Below are positions 24,730 to 33,395 of a stretch of 64,000 nt of DNA, one piece after another. Position 1 is the stretch's first letter. Each line of letters starts with the position of its first letter. The notes under the pieces are model-generated. The model was given only the letters and a program-made list of their open reading frames with translations, did no database searches and was not told the origin of the DNA. The stretch comes from CAVVMA01 sp963830715 (GTDB lineage: Bacteria; Desulfobacterota; Binatia; Binatales; Binataceae), in NCBI GenBank assembly GCA_963830715.1, contig CAWHNS010000020.1:1-64000 (forward strand), given 5' to 3'. The position numbers and the translations under genes were made by a program.

Positions 24730-26606
24730 ATGAGCTCAGAAATCTCGGTCGGCGAAGGTGGCGGAAAGCACGGCTCGACTTTGGGCCGGGCACAATTGTC
24801 GTTTGCCAGCAAGGCCGATATCGCGGAGTTCGTCGAGACGCTCGAGCGATACGAGCGGGGCGAATTGACCCCCGATCAGTGGCGGGCGTTTCGTCTTGTC
24901 CGCGGCGTGTACGGGCAGCGGCAGGACGACGTGCAAATGTTCCGCATCAAGGTGCCGCAGGGGATTCTCTCTGCCGCAGCCCTGCGCGCGATCGCGGATT
25001 GCTGCGAGAAGTACTCGCGCGGCTTCGCCCATATCACGACCCGCGAGAATATCCAGATGCACTTCGTGCAGCTCGCGGATTCCGAAGCTTGCATGAATCA
25101 CCTGGCCGAGGCGGGCGTGACCACCCGCGAGGCCTGCGGAAACTCGGTTCGCAACATCGTAGGATGCCCTTTCGCCGGGGTCTGTTCCGGCGAGCCCTTC
25201 AACGTCTCGCCGTATGCGGAAGCACTGACGCGCTACTTCCTGCGCCATCGCCTGAGCTCATCGCTGCCGCGCAAATTCAAGATCGCGTTCAGCGGATGCG
25301 ATACCGATTGCGCAGGCGGCGCATTCAACGATATCGGTTTTCAGGCGCGCGTGCGCGGAACCAACGGCAGCCTGGAGCGCGGCTTCCGGATAACGGTGGG
25401 CGGCGGAACGGCAACGCTCTGCCAGGCCGGATATGTGCTCTACGACTTCCTGCCCGCGGACCAGATACTGAACGTCGCAGAAACCGTTCTGCGCGTGTTC
25501 CATGCGCACGGCAATCGTCAGAGCAAGGCGAACGCCCGGATGAAGTACCTGATCCGCAAGGTGGGCTTTGATGCATGGAAGAAACTCTTCGATGAGGAGT
25601 TGAAGCGGGTGCTCGCCGATGGCGGGAGCCGTCTTCCGTTCGATCCGCAAGACCCGCCCGCCGAGGAAGAGCCGCGATGGGATCGCGCGGCGCCGCCGTC
25701 AGAGGCCGAAGTTGCCCGGCGCGTCGCGGCCGCGCAGGTCAAGGGCCGGGAATCGTGCCGGATCCCGTCCTCGCGCTGCCGCAGGGATTCTCGCAATCGC
25801 AATTCCACCGCTTCTGCCGGACCAATGTTCGCCCTCAACGCCAGGACGGATATGCGGCGGTTACAGTGCGCGTGCCGATGGGAGATCTGACCGGCGCGCA
25901 GTTCCGGGTCGTCGCCGACCTGGCGCTCGCATACGGTGACGGCAGCGTGCGCACGACGCTGCAGCAGAACCTGGTGATGCGATGGGTGAAGCAGGCCGAT
26001 CTGCCTGCGCTTCACCAGCGTTTGCGAGCCGCAGGCCTGGGACTCCCGGGCGCCAATACGATTTCCGACGTGACCAGTTGCCCCGGTGCGGAGTCGTGCC
26101 GGCTGGCGGTCACCCAGTCGCGCGGACTCGGGCGCGAGTTGTCGGAGTTCATTGATTCACGCCCCGACCTGGCCGCGGCTGCCTCCGACGCTTCGATCAA
26201 GATTAGCGGATGCCCCAACGGGTGCGGGCAGCATCATGTTGCTGCGATAGGCTTCCAGGGCGGCCTGCGCCGGCTCGAGGACGGCCGGGTCATTCCCCAA
26301 TACCAGCTCATGGTGGGCGGCGGAGTGGACGGCGAAACTGCGCATTTCGGCAGGCGCAGCGTGAAGATTCCCGCCCGCCGCGTCACTGAGGCCCTTCAGC
26401 GGATGCTCGAGTGGTATCGCGATGAGCGCGCCGACGGCGAGAGCGCGGATCAGTTCTTCCGCCGCGCCAGCCTCGACGAGATTGAAGCAACCCTCGCCGA
26501 TCTTTGCGCGATCGGTTCCGACACCGCCGAACCCGAAGATTTCATCGACATCGGCGAAGACCACGCGTTTACCGGCGAAACCAAGGACGGCGAGTGCGCC
26601 GCATGA
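24730..26606 (+). CDS. siroheme nitrite/sulfite reductase (frameshifted)
   Basis: Assimilatory reductase that carries out six-electron reduction of sulfite (or nitrite) on a siroheme-4Fe-4S centre. About 620 residues. The N-terminal ferredoxin-like half has FRIKVPQGILSAAALRAIAD, ITTRENIQMHFVQL, GNSVRNIVGCPFAG and FSGCDTDCAGG. The frame breaks near 25750. The second half continues with QGFSQSQFHRFCRTNVRPQR and the cluster cysteines TSCPGAESCRLAVTQSRG and ISGCPNGCGQHHVAAIGFQG. Adjacent cysH (21 bp downstream) argues for sulfite rather than nitrite as substrate. The break is probably a sequence error. Confidence 0.88.
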
Positions 26607-26627
26607 TCCGCCACCAGGATTGTCGCC

Positions 26628-27479
26628 ATGAGTGAGGGAGCTAACGGCCAACTGATCGACGAGCTTCGATCTCAGGAAATCGCCACTGAGCTCGAGAGCA
26701 GTTCGCCGCAAGACGTGCTCGCCTGGGCGCTCGGGCGTTTCGGGCAACGACTCGGTATCTGCTCTTCGCTGCAATCCGAGGGCTGCGCGCTCATCGACAT
26801 GGCATGGCGAATCGACCCCAAGGTTCGCGTTTTCACCATCGACACCGGACGGCTGCCGCAGGAAACCCACGACCTGATCGCGCGCATCCGCGACCGCTAT
26901 GGAATCGGAATCGAAGTCTTCCTGCCCGACACCTCTACTGTCGAGGAGATGGTCAGAACCCACGGCAACGATCTCTTCCGCCAAAGCGTCGAGTTGCGGC
27001 TGACGTGCTGCCAGGCGCGCAAGGTGATGCCGCTGCGGCGCGCGCTACGAAATTATCAGGCATGGGTGACCGGGCTGCGGCGCGATCAGACCACGACCCG
27101 CACCAAGGTCCGCAAGTTCGAAATCGATCGCGACCATGGCGGTATCGTCAAGCTCTCCCCGCTCGCCGACTGGACCGAGCATGACGTCTGGGATTATGTC
27201 CGGCGCAACGACGTGCCCTATAACGCCCTGTACGACAAGGGCTATAGATCGATCGGATGCGCGCCTTGCACGCGCCCGGTCGGTGAGGGCGAAGACCCGC
27301 GCGCCGGGCGATGGTGGTGGGAGACGGGCGCTCCCAAGGAATGCGGGATGCACTGCGCGATCGAAAGCGGAAGCTTCGAGCGCGAGATGGAAGCGCTCGA
27401 CGAAGAAGGCTCCCCGAACGACGACGCCCGCAGCAACGGCGCCGGTTTCGGTCAAAACGTCGATGGCCGTTCCGACTGA
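26628..27479 (+). CDS. cysH: assimilatory adenylyl-sulfate (APS) reductase
   Basis: Reduces activated sulfate to sulfite with thioredoxin. The 283-residue protein has the PP-loop region GICSSLQSEGCALIDMAW, FTIDTGRLPQETHDLI and SPLADWTEHDVWDYVRRNDV. The paired cysteines TCCQARK and GCAPCTRP place it among the 4Fe-4S enzymes that use APS rather than PAPS. The catalytic ECGMHC motif lies near the C-terminus. ATG at 26628, in operon with the siroheme reductase whose product step follows. The sulfate adenylyltransferase genes are not in the window. Confidence 0.93.
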   Translation: MSEGANGQLIDELRSQEIATELESSSPQDVLAWALGRFGQRLGICSSLQSEGCALIDMAWRIDPKVRVFTIDTGRLPQETHDLIARIRDRYGIGIEVFLPDTSTVEEMVRTHGNDLFRQSVELRLTCCQARKVMPLRRALRNYQAWVTGLRRDQTTTRTKVRKFEIDRDHGGIVKLSPLADWTEHDVWDYVRRNDVPYNALYDKGYRSIGCAPCTRPVGEGEDPRAGRWWWETGAPKECGMHCAIESGSFEREMEALDEEGSPNDDARSNGAGFGQNVDGRSD

Positions 27480-27521
27480 CCCCGACCGTCATCAGAAGCG
27501 TCTCGCCGATCCCTGACTGTC

Positions 27522-27544
27522 ATTCCGAGCGCTGCGCGAGGAAT
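27522..27544. repeat. dispersed palindromic repeat (CATTCCGAGC-type)
   Basis: The sequence GTCATTCCGAGC...GAGGAATCTC holds arms ATTCC and GGAAT around an imperfect GC-rich stem. This is a common intergenic repeat type in environmental genomes and lies downstream of cysH, where it may also help end transcription. Confidence 0.45.
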
Positions 27545-27637
27545 CTCAAACCACTGCGGGCGGATCGTGTCTCCGCCGCGCGTCTTACACCTTCGGCGCA
27601 ACTCTGCTAGATCCCCACACATCGCGTCTCAAACCCG

Positions 27638-28261
27638 ATGCCGCAACTTTATCTGATCAAGGAATTTTCGGAGCTGGACGGACTCGAACTCTGCGTCGTC
27701 CACTGGATCGTGACGCCGCTCGGCGCACGTCCCGATTGGCGCAACTCGAGCGCGCTCCCGATGCAGGCGGTCCAGCGCGGCGACCACTGGGTTCGCCAGG
27801 GAGTGCTCGGCCTCGACCTCGAGGGCGACGGCCCGTGGACGCTGCATCATTTCTTCGACTGGGTGCGATATGGCGCGTGCCAGAGCGGGCCGAGCTATTT
27901 CGAGGATATCGGAGCGCTGCCGATCGAATATCTCGATGAGAGCGGGGAGTTCACGCACGGCACGCTGGTTTACAACATCGGGGAAAATGGATGGACCAAC
28001 GTCGCCCCGATGGAGCTCGATGGCGCGCCGGAGGAGCCGGCCTGTGCGCCGCAATGGCCGGAGCAGCCGGGCCATTCGCTACGCGAGCGGAAGGTCCGAA
28101 GCGCCGCCGATCGGCTAACGTTGCCGCTCAAGTTTCGCGGGACAATTCTCGCGCCAATTGGCGCGAGCGTCTTCTACAGCGTCCATCTCGCGCGCCGCAA
28201 CGGCCTGAACCCGATGGCCGACTCAGGCCGCTGGATCAACCGGCGCGAGATCGTGGTCTAA
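27638..28261 (+). CDS. hypothetical protein
   Basis: A 207-residue protein that I do not recognise. No signal peptide or membrane segment. It is rich in aromatic residues (DGPWTLHHFFDWVRYG, NIGENGWTNVAPM) with many short beta-like stretches such as LKFRGTILAPIGASVFYSV. The composition matches the surrounding genome, so it looks native rather than transferred. It stands alone between the sulfur genes and the methyltransferase island. Confidence 0.6.
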   Translation: MPQLYLIKEFSELDGLELCVVHWIVTPLGARPDWRNSSALPMQAVQRGDHWVRQGVLGLDLEGDGPWTLHHFFDWVRYGACQSGPSYFEDIGALPIEYLDESGEFTHGTLVYNIGENGWTNVAPMELDGAPEEPACAPQWPEQPGHSLRERKVRSAADRLTLPLKFRGTILAPIGASVFYSVHLARRNGLNPMADSGRWINRREIVV

Positions 28262-28342
28262 CGCGGCAGCACCCTCACCTGGCTCGCGCCGCCCCCTCCC
28301 GCAAGTTCCCCGGATCTGTGTGTCTTGATAAAGTAGGGCGCG

Positions 28343-29389
28343 ATGCGCTCCGTGGCGGCAGTTGATTTGTTTTGTGGGGCGGGCGGGCTGACTTACGGCT
28401 TTCGGCGGGCCGGAATAGAAGTGACGGTCGGCGTTGACATCGACCCGACCTGTCGATTTCCCTTCGAGGCGAACAACCCAGGAAGCGGATATGTCCTCGC
28501 CGATGTTGCCCGCTTGCAGGCAACAGAGGTCGCTTCTTGGTTCCCGAAGGACTCGATAAGAGTCCTCGCCGGCTGTGCGCCCTGTCAGCCGTTTTCCACG
28601 TACACAACCAAGCGAGGCGTCAATGACAAGTGGCCCTTGTTGTACAACTTCTTACGCTTGGTCCGCGAAGTTCGTCCGGATGTCGTGAGCATGGAGAACG
28701 TTCCGGCCTTGAAGAGGTATCGGGCATACGCCGACTTCGTCGAGGGCTTGGAGTCCGCGGGTTACGCCGTGCAGCAGAATGTCCTCAGGTGTTCGGACTA
28801 TGGCGTTCCGCAAACGCGCGAGCGCCTCGTGGTGTTGGCTGGCGCAAAGAAGACGCGTGTCAATATGGCCACTCCGGTACACCGTCCACCCCCAACGGTC
28901 CGAGCGGCAATAGGTCAGTTGCCAGCAATCAAGGCGGGCGCATCGCCAACACGAGACGATCCCCTGCACGTATCCAGTCGGCTGAGTCCGCTAAACTTGA
29001 AACGAATCCGCGCGACGCCGGAGGGTGGCGGGTGGCCTGATTGGCCGCTGAACCTTCGGCTTGATTGCCATGAACGGGAAACGGGACGTTACTACGGAAG
29101 CGTATACGGCCGCATGGCTTGGGAAGATTTGGCGCCCACCATCACGACGCAATGCTTCGGCTACGGTAATGGCCGCTTCGGGCATCCGGAGCAAGACCGT
29201 GCGATCAGCTTGCGCGAAGCTGCACTCCTCCAGACATTTCCTAAGACATATTTCTTCACCCCACCGGGCGATCGACCTACCTTCAAAAATGTCGGTCGTC
29301 ACATTGGCAATGCGGTGCCGGTGGCATTAGCTGTAGCTATCGGACAAAGCATCATGCAGGCGCACGGCATCGAAAGTCGCCTCCAGTAA
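28343..29389 (+). CDS. DNA (cytosine-5-)-methyltransferase
   Basis: A 348-residue C5 methyltransferase. Motif I appears as DLFCGAGGLTYGFRRAGIEV (about residue 8), motif IV as AGCAPCQPFSTY with the catalytic Cys (about residue 80), motif VI as SMENVPALKRY, and motif VIII as CSDYGVPQTRERLVVLAG. Motifs IX-X appear as RAISLREAALLQTFP and NVGRHIGNAVPVALA. The target-recognition region (about 190-270) contains YGRMAWEDLAPTITTQCFG. It converges on HEPN-DUF262-vsr and overlaps the HEPN gene's end by 38 bp. A Vsr partner fits a cytosine methylase whose deamination products need repair. G+C is lower than in neighbouring catabolic genes. Confidence 0.93.
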   Translation: MRSVAAVDLFCGAGGLTYGFRRAGIEVTVGVDIDPTCRFPFEANNPGSGYVLADVARLQATEVASWFPKDSIRVLAGCAPCQPFSTYTTKRGVNDKWPLLYNFLRLVREVRPDVVSMENVPALKRYRAYADFVEGLESAGYAVQQNVLRCSDYGVPQTRERLVVLAGAKKTRVNMATPVHRPPPTVRAAIGQLPAIKAGASPTRDDPLHVSSRLSPLNLKRIRATPEGGGWPDWPLNLRLDCHERETGRYYGSVYGRMAWEDLAPTITTQCFGYGNGRFGHPEQDRAISLREAALLQTFPKTYFFTPPGDRPTFKNVGRHIGNAVPVALAVAIGQSIMQAHGIESRLQ

Positions 29390-30071
29390 GATGCTGCTCG
29401 AACTGAATGATCACCCGTCGCAAATACCAGAACACGATCGCCGACCAGCCGCGCAGTTCACGAATCGAAACGTCCCGTCCGCAATCGCCGAACGAGGCCA
29501 ATCCGTGGGCGAGATCATTCCGACGGTTGCGAACGAGCTTTAATGGCCCACTCTTGTTGAGCACAGGGCGCTTGACCGCAGCACTGAGCCTCGCAGAGAT
29601 CGTCAGATTGATCCCATGGCGGCGCAGCACTGCGTATATTTTTTCATCGTCGAGCGATCCGCCTGGCAGCTTCGGCGTCACGATAATGGGGTTCCGCCCA
29701 AGCAACCGATCGCACATGTAGAGCAAGCGCTCCAGTCGTTTGGCCGGGTTCAATGATTCGTCGGTTTTTCCCATTCCTTGGACCCAGGAGCGTTGCCACT
29801 CCGTGTTAACGTCTCCGAATGTCAAACCGCCGTCCTTTATCTGTTGCGCAACTCGTTCAAGACATTTCTGCACGACCGATTCGATCAGGTTGTACAGATG
29901 GAGGAACACGGTCGCCTTCATCACGTGACGCGTGGTCGTATTGATCGAGAAGTGCTTTGTGCCATCGCGCGACACCGCCTCGGACCCGGATTCTTCGACG
30001 AATTGCAGCATATCCAGATACTGACTGATCTCGTGGCAACGATCCCTGAAGGTGACTTTAATCGTTCTCAT
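29352..30071 (-). CDS. HEPN-domain protein (MAE_28990/MAE_18760-like), predicted RNase effector
   Basis: A 239-residue all-helical protein. The HEPN signature R-x4-H appears as RNRRNDLAHG (about residues 178-187). The N-terminal part (HVMKATVFLHLYNLIESVVQ) is typical of the MAE_28990/MAE_18760 group. HEPN proteins with this motif are usually metal-independent RNases in toxin-antitoxin and abortive-infection systems. The gene overlaps the end of the DUF262 gene by 14 bp, so the two are translationally coupled and probably act together. Low G+C for the window. Confidence 0.75.
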   Translation of the reverse strand: MRTIKVTFRDRCHEISQYLDMLQFVEESGSEAVSRDGTKHFSINTTTRHVMKATVFLHLYNLIESVVQKCLERVAQQIKDGGLTFGDVNTEWQRSWVQGMGKTDESLNPAKRLERLLYMCDRLLGRNPIIVTPKLPGGSLDDEKIYAVLRRHGINLTISARLSAAVKRPVLNKSGPLKLVRNRRNDLAHGLASFGDCGRDVSIRELRGWSAIVFWYLRRVIIQFEQHLTGGDFRCRAPA

Positions 30072-31215
30072 CTTCTTTGCCGTTGGGAACGCGTGCTTGG
30101 GCCTCCGCGTCTTCGCCCAGCAACATGTACATCACGTAGTCGAAGCGATTCTCGATCTTGCTACGCACGTTCGATGCACTAGAAGTTGTGACCAACATGA
30201 ACTCGTCCGACGAGAGCCAGTGTTCCACTGGAATCCCGGGGCCGGACGATTTTAGTTTTGGCTGGGCCTCAATGGCCTTCCAACTGCCTACGCCAATCGC
30301 ATCGAACCGAACCCTGGGCGTCATTGTGGATTTCGCCTTCTTGGTGAACCCGTGTGGGAAAAACGTCTCGACGAACGCCATTACCGTCTGAAATCGCTCC
30401 CTGTACTTGGCAGTGATGGATTCATCGGCATTCGCCTCGCCGTTTCGGGCGCGCAACCACTTGTTCAAAAATTTAGTGTAGTCATCCCGATATCCTTCAA
30501 GGCCATCACTGAACGTGAGGAAACGCGCTACCAGCTCTTCCGGCTCGCGAAGGCGTCGCGCCGCTTCTGGCATCGGACAAAGCCGCTTGAAGCGCTCGTC
30601 ATCGGCAAGTTCGTCAATGAGGTCCGTTATTGGTCCCTTGATGGAGCCACGCCGGGTTTCCGCAGGCTCTGCGATCAGCGATCCCGTATTGATGCGGTCG
30701 AAAAGATCGCGCCGATCATCCTCCGTAGCTTTCTGCGAAACGACGACCGATCGGATGGTCCGGTTCCTGAAGCGCCGTTGCTGGGCTTTCGAGAGGTGTT
30801 GGAATTGAAAGCCTTCGAGCTTTTCCAATCGTTCTAGTCCAGTCAGGACCAGGTTGTTCTGGAGGAATGCCTTGCAGGTGCCCAAGCGCTGCCTGCCATC
30901 AATGACCTCAAGCCGCCCGTCGGGAAGATCAGCAAAAAAAAGGAAGGGAACGGGCAAGCCCAGAAGCAGCGACTCGATGAACCGGGACTGTCTGGGGGCA
31001 GCCCAATTGAATCGGCGCTGGTATTTCGGAACGAAGATATCGCTATCGTCTTCGTTCCCGAATTTCTGAACGAGCAGCTCAATCGTGAACTCTTTGGTGT
31101 CATAGTCGAGTACCCGTTGGTCGCTCTCAAGCTGATCCATCGCCGCTTGGACCTTGGCCGGGTCGGGAGCGAAGACCAGTGAGGGCTGTTCGATCTCTCC
31201 AGTCTGTGCCATCAA
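30058..31215 (-). CDS. DUF262 (GmrSD/ParB-like NTPase) protein
   Basis: A 385-residue protein with the DUF262 core. DIFVPKYQRRFNWAAPRQSR (about 60-80) gives the family's YQR-W motif, and RLEVIDGRQRLGT (about 100-112) the D-G-x-Q-R motif of the ParB/Srx-like fold. These motifs bind and hydrolyse nucleotides in GmrS-like and SspE proteins. No DUF1524 HNH nuclease domain is present in the C-terminus, unlike GmrD fusions; the coupled HEPN protein may be the effector. It starts 11 bp after vsr. Confidence 0.82.
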   Translation of the reverse strand: MMAQTGEIEQPSLVFAPDPAKVQAAMDQLESDQRVLDYDTKEFTIELLVQKFGNEDDSDIFVPKYQRRFNWAAPRQSRFIESLLLGLPVPFLFFADLPDGRLEVIDGRQRLGTCKAFLQNNLVLTGLERLEKLEGFQFQHLSKAQQRRFRNRTIRSVVVSQKATEDDRRDLFDRINTGSLIAEPAETRRGSIKGPITDLIDELADDERFKRLCPMPEAARRLREPEELVARFLTFSDGLEGYRDDYTKFLNKWLRARNGEANADESITAKYRERFQTVMAFVETFFPHGFTKKAKSTMTPRVRFDAIGVGSWKAIEAQPKLKSSGPGIPVEHWLSSDEFMLVTTSSASNVRSKIENRFDYVMYMLLGEDAEAQARVPNGKEDEND

Positions 31216-31226
31216 TGGAGGTCTCC

Positions 31227-31622
31227 TTACAGGAATCGCTTTAGCCGCTGCTCAAGCAGCCGATGTTTGGCTAGTTCGCACTGCCAAACCACGAGAACTT
31301 GGAACCCGAGCGACCGAAGCGCCCGCGTCTTGCCTGCATCGCGTCGCTTATTGGCGGCTATCTTCGCGGCCCAGAAAGCCGCGTTTCTCTTGGGTTTTGT
31401 AGCGAGCCGACAGCCTTCGTGTCCATGCCAAAAACAGCCGTGGACGAAGACAGCCCATTGATGGCAGCAATTTGCAATGTCGGGACGGCCTGGAAGGTTG
31501 GGCGGACAGATTCGATAGCTCGCGCCAAGCGAACGGATTATCCGGCGGACCGCTTGCTCAGGGAGGGTATTGCTCCGTCGAACGCGCCGCATCCGATCGG
31601 ATACCGCCGAGAGGGGCCGCAT
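31227..31622 (-). CDS. vsr: very short patch repair endonuclease
   Basis: A 131-residue Vsr. It nicks 5' of the T in T:G mismatches formed when 5-methylcytosine deaminates. Motifs in order: RRVRRSNTLPEQAVRRI, LPGRPDIANCC with the catalytic Asp, FVHGCFWHGHEGC with active-site and zinc ligands, FWAAKIAANKRRD and LGFQVLVVWQCEL. The ATG at 31622 gives SAVSDRMRRVRRSNTLPE, the normal N-terminus; the longer open frame upstream is unconserved. It sits 8 bp after the small ORF and 11 bp before DUF262. Its methylase partner is the convergent C5 methyltransferase. Confidence 0.92.
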   Translation of the reverse strand: MRPLSAVSDRMRRVRRSNTLPEQAVRRIIRSLGASYRICPPNLPGRPDIANCCHQWAVFVHGCFWHGHEGCRLATKPKRNAAFWAAKIAANKRRDAGKTRALRSLGFQVLVVWQCELAKHRLLEQRLKRFL

Positions 31623-31629
31623 TTGAGCT

Positions 31630-31791
31630 CTAAATCGCGTTTTTGTTGGGAAGCCTGCGCTTGGCGCGCCTGCGGCGAACCCGAACAGCCTGCTGCTCAA
31701 CTTCCTTCTTCGGCACTTGGACTAGCACCCGCATTACCTTCTCGAACTGCTGGAAAGACGAGTGAGAACTGGGCTGGGCATCTTTTGCCAT
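31630..31791 (-). CDS. 53-residue basic small protein upstream of vsr
   Basis: A short open frame starting ATG at 31791 (MAKDAQPSSHSSFQQFEKVM) and ending with a highly basic tail (RVRRRRAKRRLPNK). Its stop lies 8 bp before the vsr start, so it would be the first gene of the small ORF-vsr-DUF262-HEPN operon. The F-x-x-F-E-K then VPKKEV pattern looks like a real small protein. Whether it belongs to the defence genes or to the IS1595 remnant 70 bp upstream is not clear. Confidence 0.45.
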   Translation of the reverse strand: MAKDAQPSSHSSFQQFEKVMRVLVQVPKKEVEQQAVRVRRRRAKRRLPNKNAI

Positions 31792-31862
31792 GCCGCGAGT
31801 TTACGCCCGGCTTGGGCGCAATTGGAAGCGTGCGCCCGCGTTTGCCTCGGTTCCGCCGACGC

Positions 31863-32009
31863 TCAACTAAGAGGTTCGCCGGTGTAGAGCGCCGATCCCG
31901 GCTCGACATTCTCGCGGACTTCGCGCCGGATCGTATCGACGTGGACGTTTGGAACCTGCTTGACGCGAACCTGTTTGGCCTCGCGATCCAGCAACCCCAT
32001 AACGAGCCG
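31863..32009 (-). pseudogene. IS1595-type (ISXO2-like) transposase fragment
   Basis: A short piece reading VMGLLDREAKQVRVKQVPNV then TIRREVRENVEPGSALYTGE. It matches the part of ISXO2-like DDE transposases that runs from the strand after the first catalytic Asp to the second one (normally GS..YTDE). The catalytic Asp of TDE is Gly here. About 48 residues remain and both ends are missing. It lies between the stop of the acyl-CoA dehydrogenase and the small ORF, and marks the edge of the transferred island. Confidence 0.6.
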
Positions 32010-32074
32010 AGGCGACAGCCGAAGGCGAAAGAATCTGCGCGAAGCGATTTGGCTGCTTCTTCCTTCGGTCGCGA

Positions 32075-33259
32075 TCACCCTTTCGGCAGGCCCAGGATGC
32101 GCTCGCCGATCATGTTCTTCTGGACCTGCGACGTCCCGCCCGCGATCGTCATCGACTCGACCTGTAGTATCCGCTTCATCCAGTCTCCGTCCGGAGCGAA
32201 CGTCGAATGCCGCTCCAGGTAGGCGTAGGGGCCCATCAATCGGGTGGTGAATTTCACCATCCGCTGCGTCAGGTCGGTCGATACCAGCTTGCCGATCGAC
32301 GCTTCCGGGCCGGGCAATTGTCCCTTGAGACGGCGGGTCAGGCTCCGAAAGCCGTTGTACTTCTTGGCCGCGGTTTCGATCGCGAACTGAGCGATCTGCT
32401 GGCGAATCTCCGGCTCCTCTGCCGCGCGATGGCCGTTGACCTTCGAGTGCTTTGCCATATCGACCAGCGCCGTCAGGACCTGCTCAGTGCCGCCCAGCGT
32501 CTCGCCGATCCCGAACCGCTCGTGCATCAGGGTGGCCACCAGCACCTGCCATCCCATGTTAAGCGGCCCGAGCAGATTCTCCTTCGGCACGCGCGCGTCC
32601 TCGAAGAAGATTTCGTTGAAATCGGCCTCGCCGGTGATCTGCTTGAGCGGCTTTACTACGACGCCCGGACTTCTCATATCGACCAGCAGGCAACTCATGC
32701 CCTTATGCTTGGGCAGTTCGGGGTCGGTCCGCACGAAAAGCTGGCAGAAGTGCGAGCGATGGGCGATCGTGGTCCAGACCTTCTGGCCATTGACTATGAA
32801 GCTGTCGCCTTCGAGCACGGCGCGCGTCTGCAGCGCGGCCAGGTCCGATCCGGCGCCCGGCTCCGACATTCCCTCGCACCAGATTTCATCGCCGCTGAGG
32901 ATCGGATTCAGGTAGCGTTTCTTCTGTTCGTCGGTCCCCCACTGCATCAATGCCGGCCCGGTCATGATGACGCCCAGCACGTTGCATCCCATCGGCAGGT
33001 TGAGGCGCGCCAGTTCCTGCTGGAAGATCACCTGCTCGACGAAGCTCGCCCCGCGCCCGCCGTATTCCTTGGGCCATGTCAGGCCGACCCATCCGGCGTG
33101 GTAAAGTTTCTTGTGCCACTGCTTGAGGCGCTCCCAGAGAAAATCGTCGTTGGCCTTTTCCTTTTCCGCCTCGGTAAGCGGCGGGGGCTGATTGGCTTCG
33201 AGCCATCCTCTGACTTCGCGGCGGTAAGCTTCCTGTTCGGACGTGTAGTTGAAATCCAT
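32075..33259 (-). CDS. acyl-CoA dehydrogenase
   Basis: A 394-residue flavoprotein. N-terminal helices start MDFNYTSEQEAYRREVRGWL, followed by GWVGLTWPKEYGGRGASFVE. The FAD-binding strand segment IWCEGMSEPGAGSDLAALQT leads to FIVNGQKVWTT, and GLPKG ends the protein after SMTIAGGTSQVQKNMIGERI. The C-terminal QVQKNMIGERILGLP is typical of FadE-type enzymes of the steroid and branched-acid group. The acyl substrate is unknown. Its 3' end abuts the transposase remnant, yet the protein is complete. Confidence 0.93.
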   Translation of the reverse strand: MDFNYTSEQEAYRREVRGWLEANQPPPLTEAEKEKANDDFLWERLKQWHKKLYHAGWVGLTWPKEYGGRGASFVEQVIFQQELARLNLPMGCNVLGVIMTGPALMQWGTDEQKKRYLNPILSGDEIWCEGMSEPGAGSDLAALQTRAVLEGDSFIVNGQKVWTTIAHRSHFCQLFVRTDPELPKHKGMSCLLVDMRSPGVVVKPLKQITGEADFNEIFFEDARVPKENLLGPLNMGWQVLVATLMHERFGIGETLGGTEQVLTALVDMAKHSKVNGHRAAEEPEIRQQIAQFAIETAAKKYNGFRSLTRRLKGQLPGPEASIGKLVSTDLTQRMVKFTTRLMGPYAYLERHSTFAPDGDWMKRILQVESMTIAGGTSQVQKNMIGERILGLPKG

Positions 33260-33395
33260 TTCGACAATGCTCCAGTTTTGGGCTTCGACGACGCGGCGAT
33301 CACCCGGATGCTAGCGAAGCGCGCGCCAAATCGGTAGAGGCGCGAACAGCCCCCGGAAAGTAACCAGCGATGGACGCAGATGGTCCCATCGGCGT

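Noticed and set aside
31227..31700. Longer Vsr with start at 31700
   Set aside because: The extra 26 residues are unconserved and overlap the small ORF; the ATG at 31622 gives the family N-terminus.
31697..31909. A 70-residue Arg-rich minus-strand ORF
   Set aside because: It overlaps the small ORF and transposase remnant in another frame and has no recognisable features.
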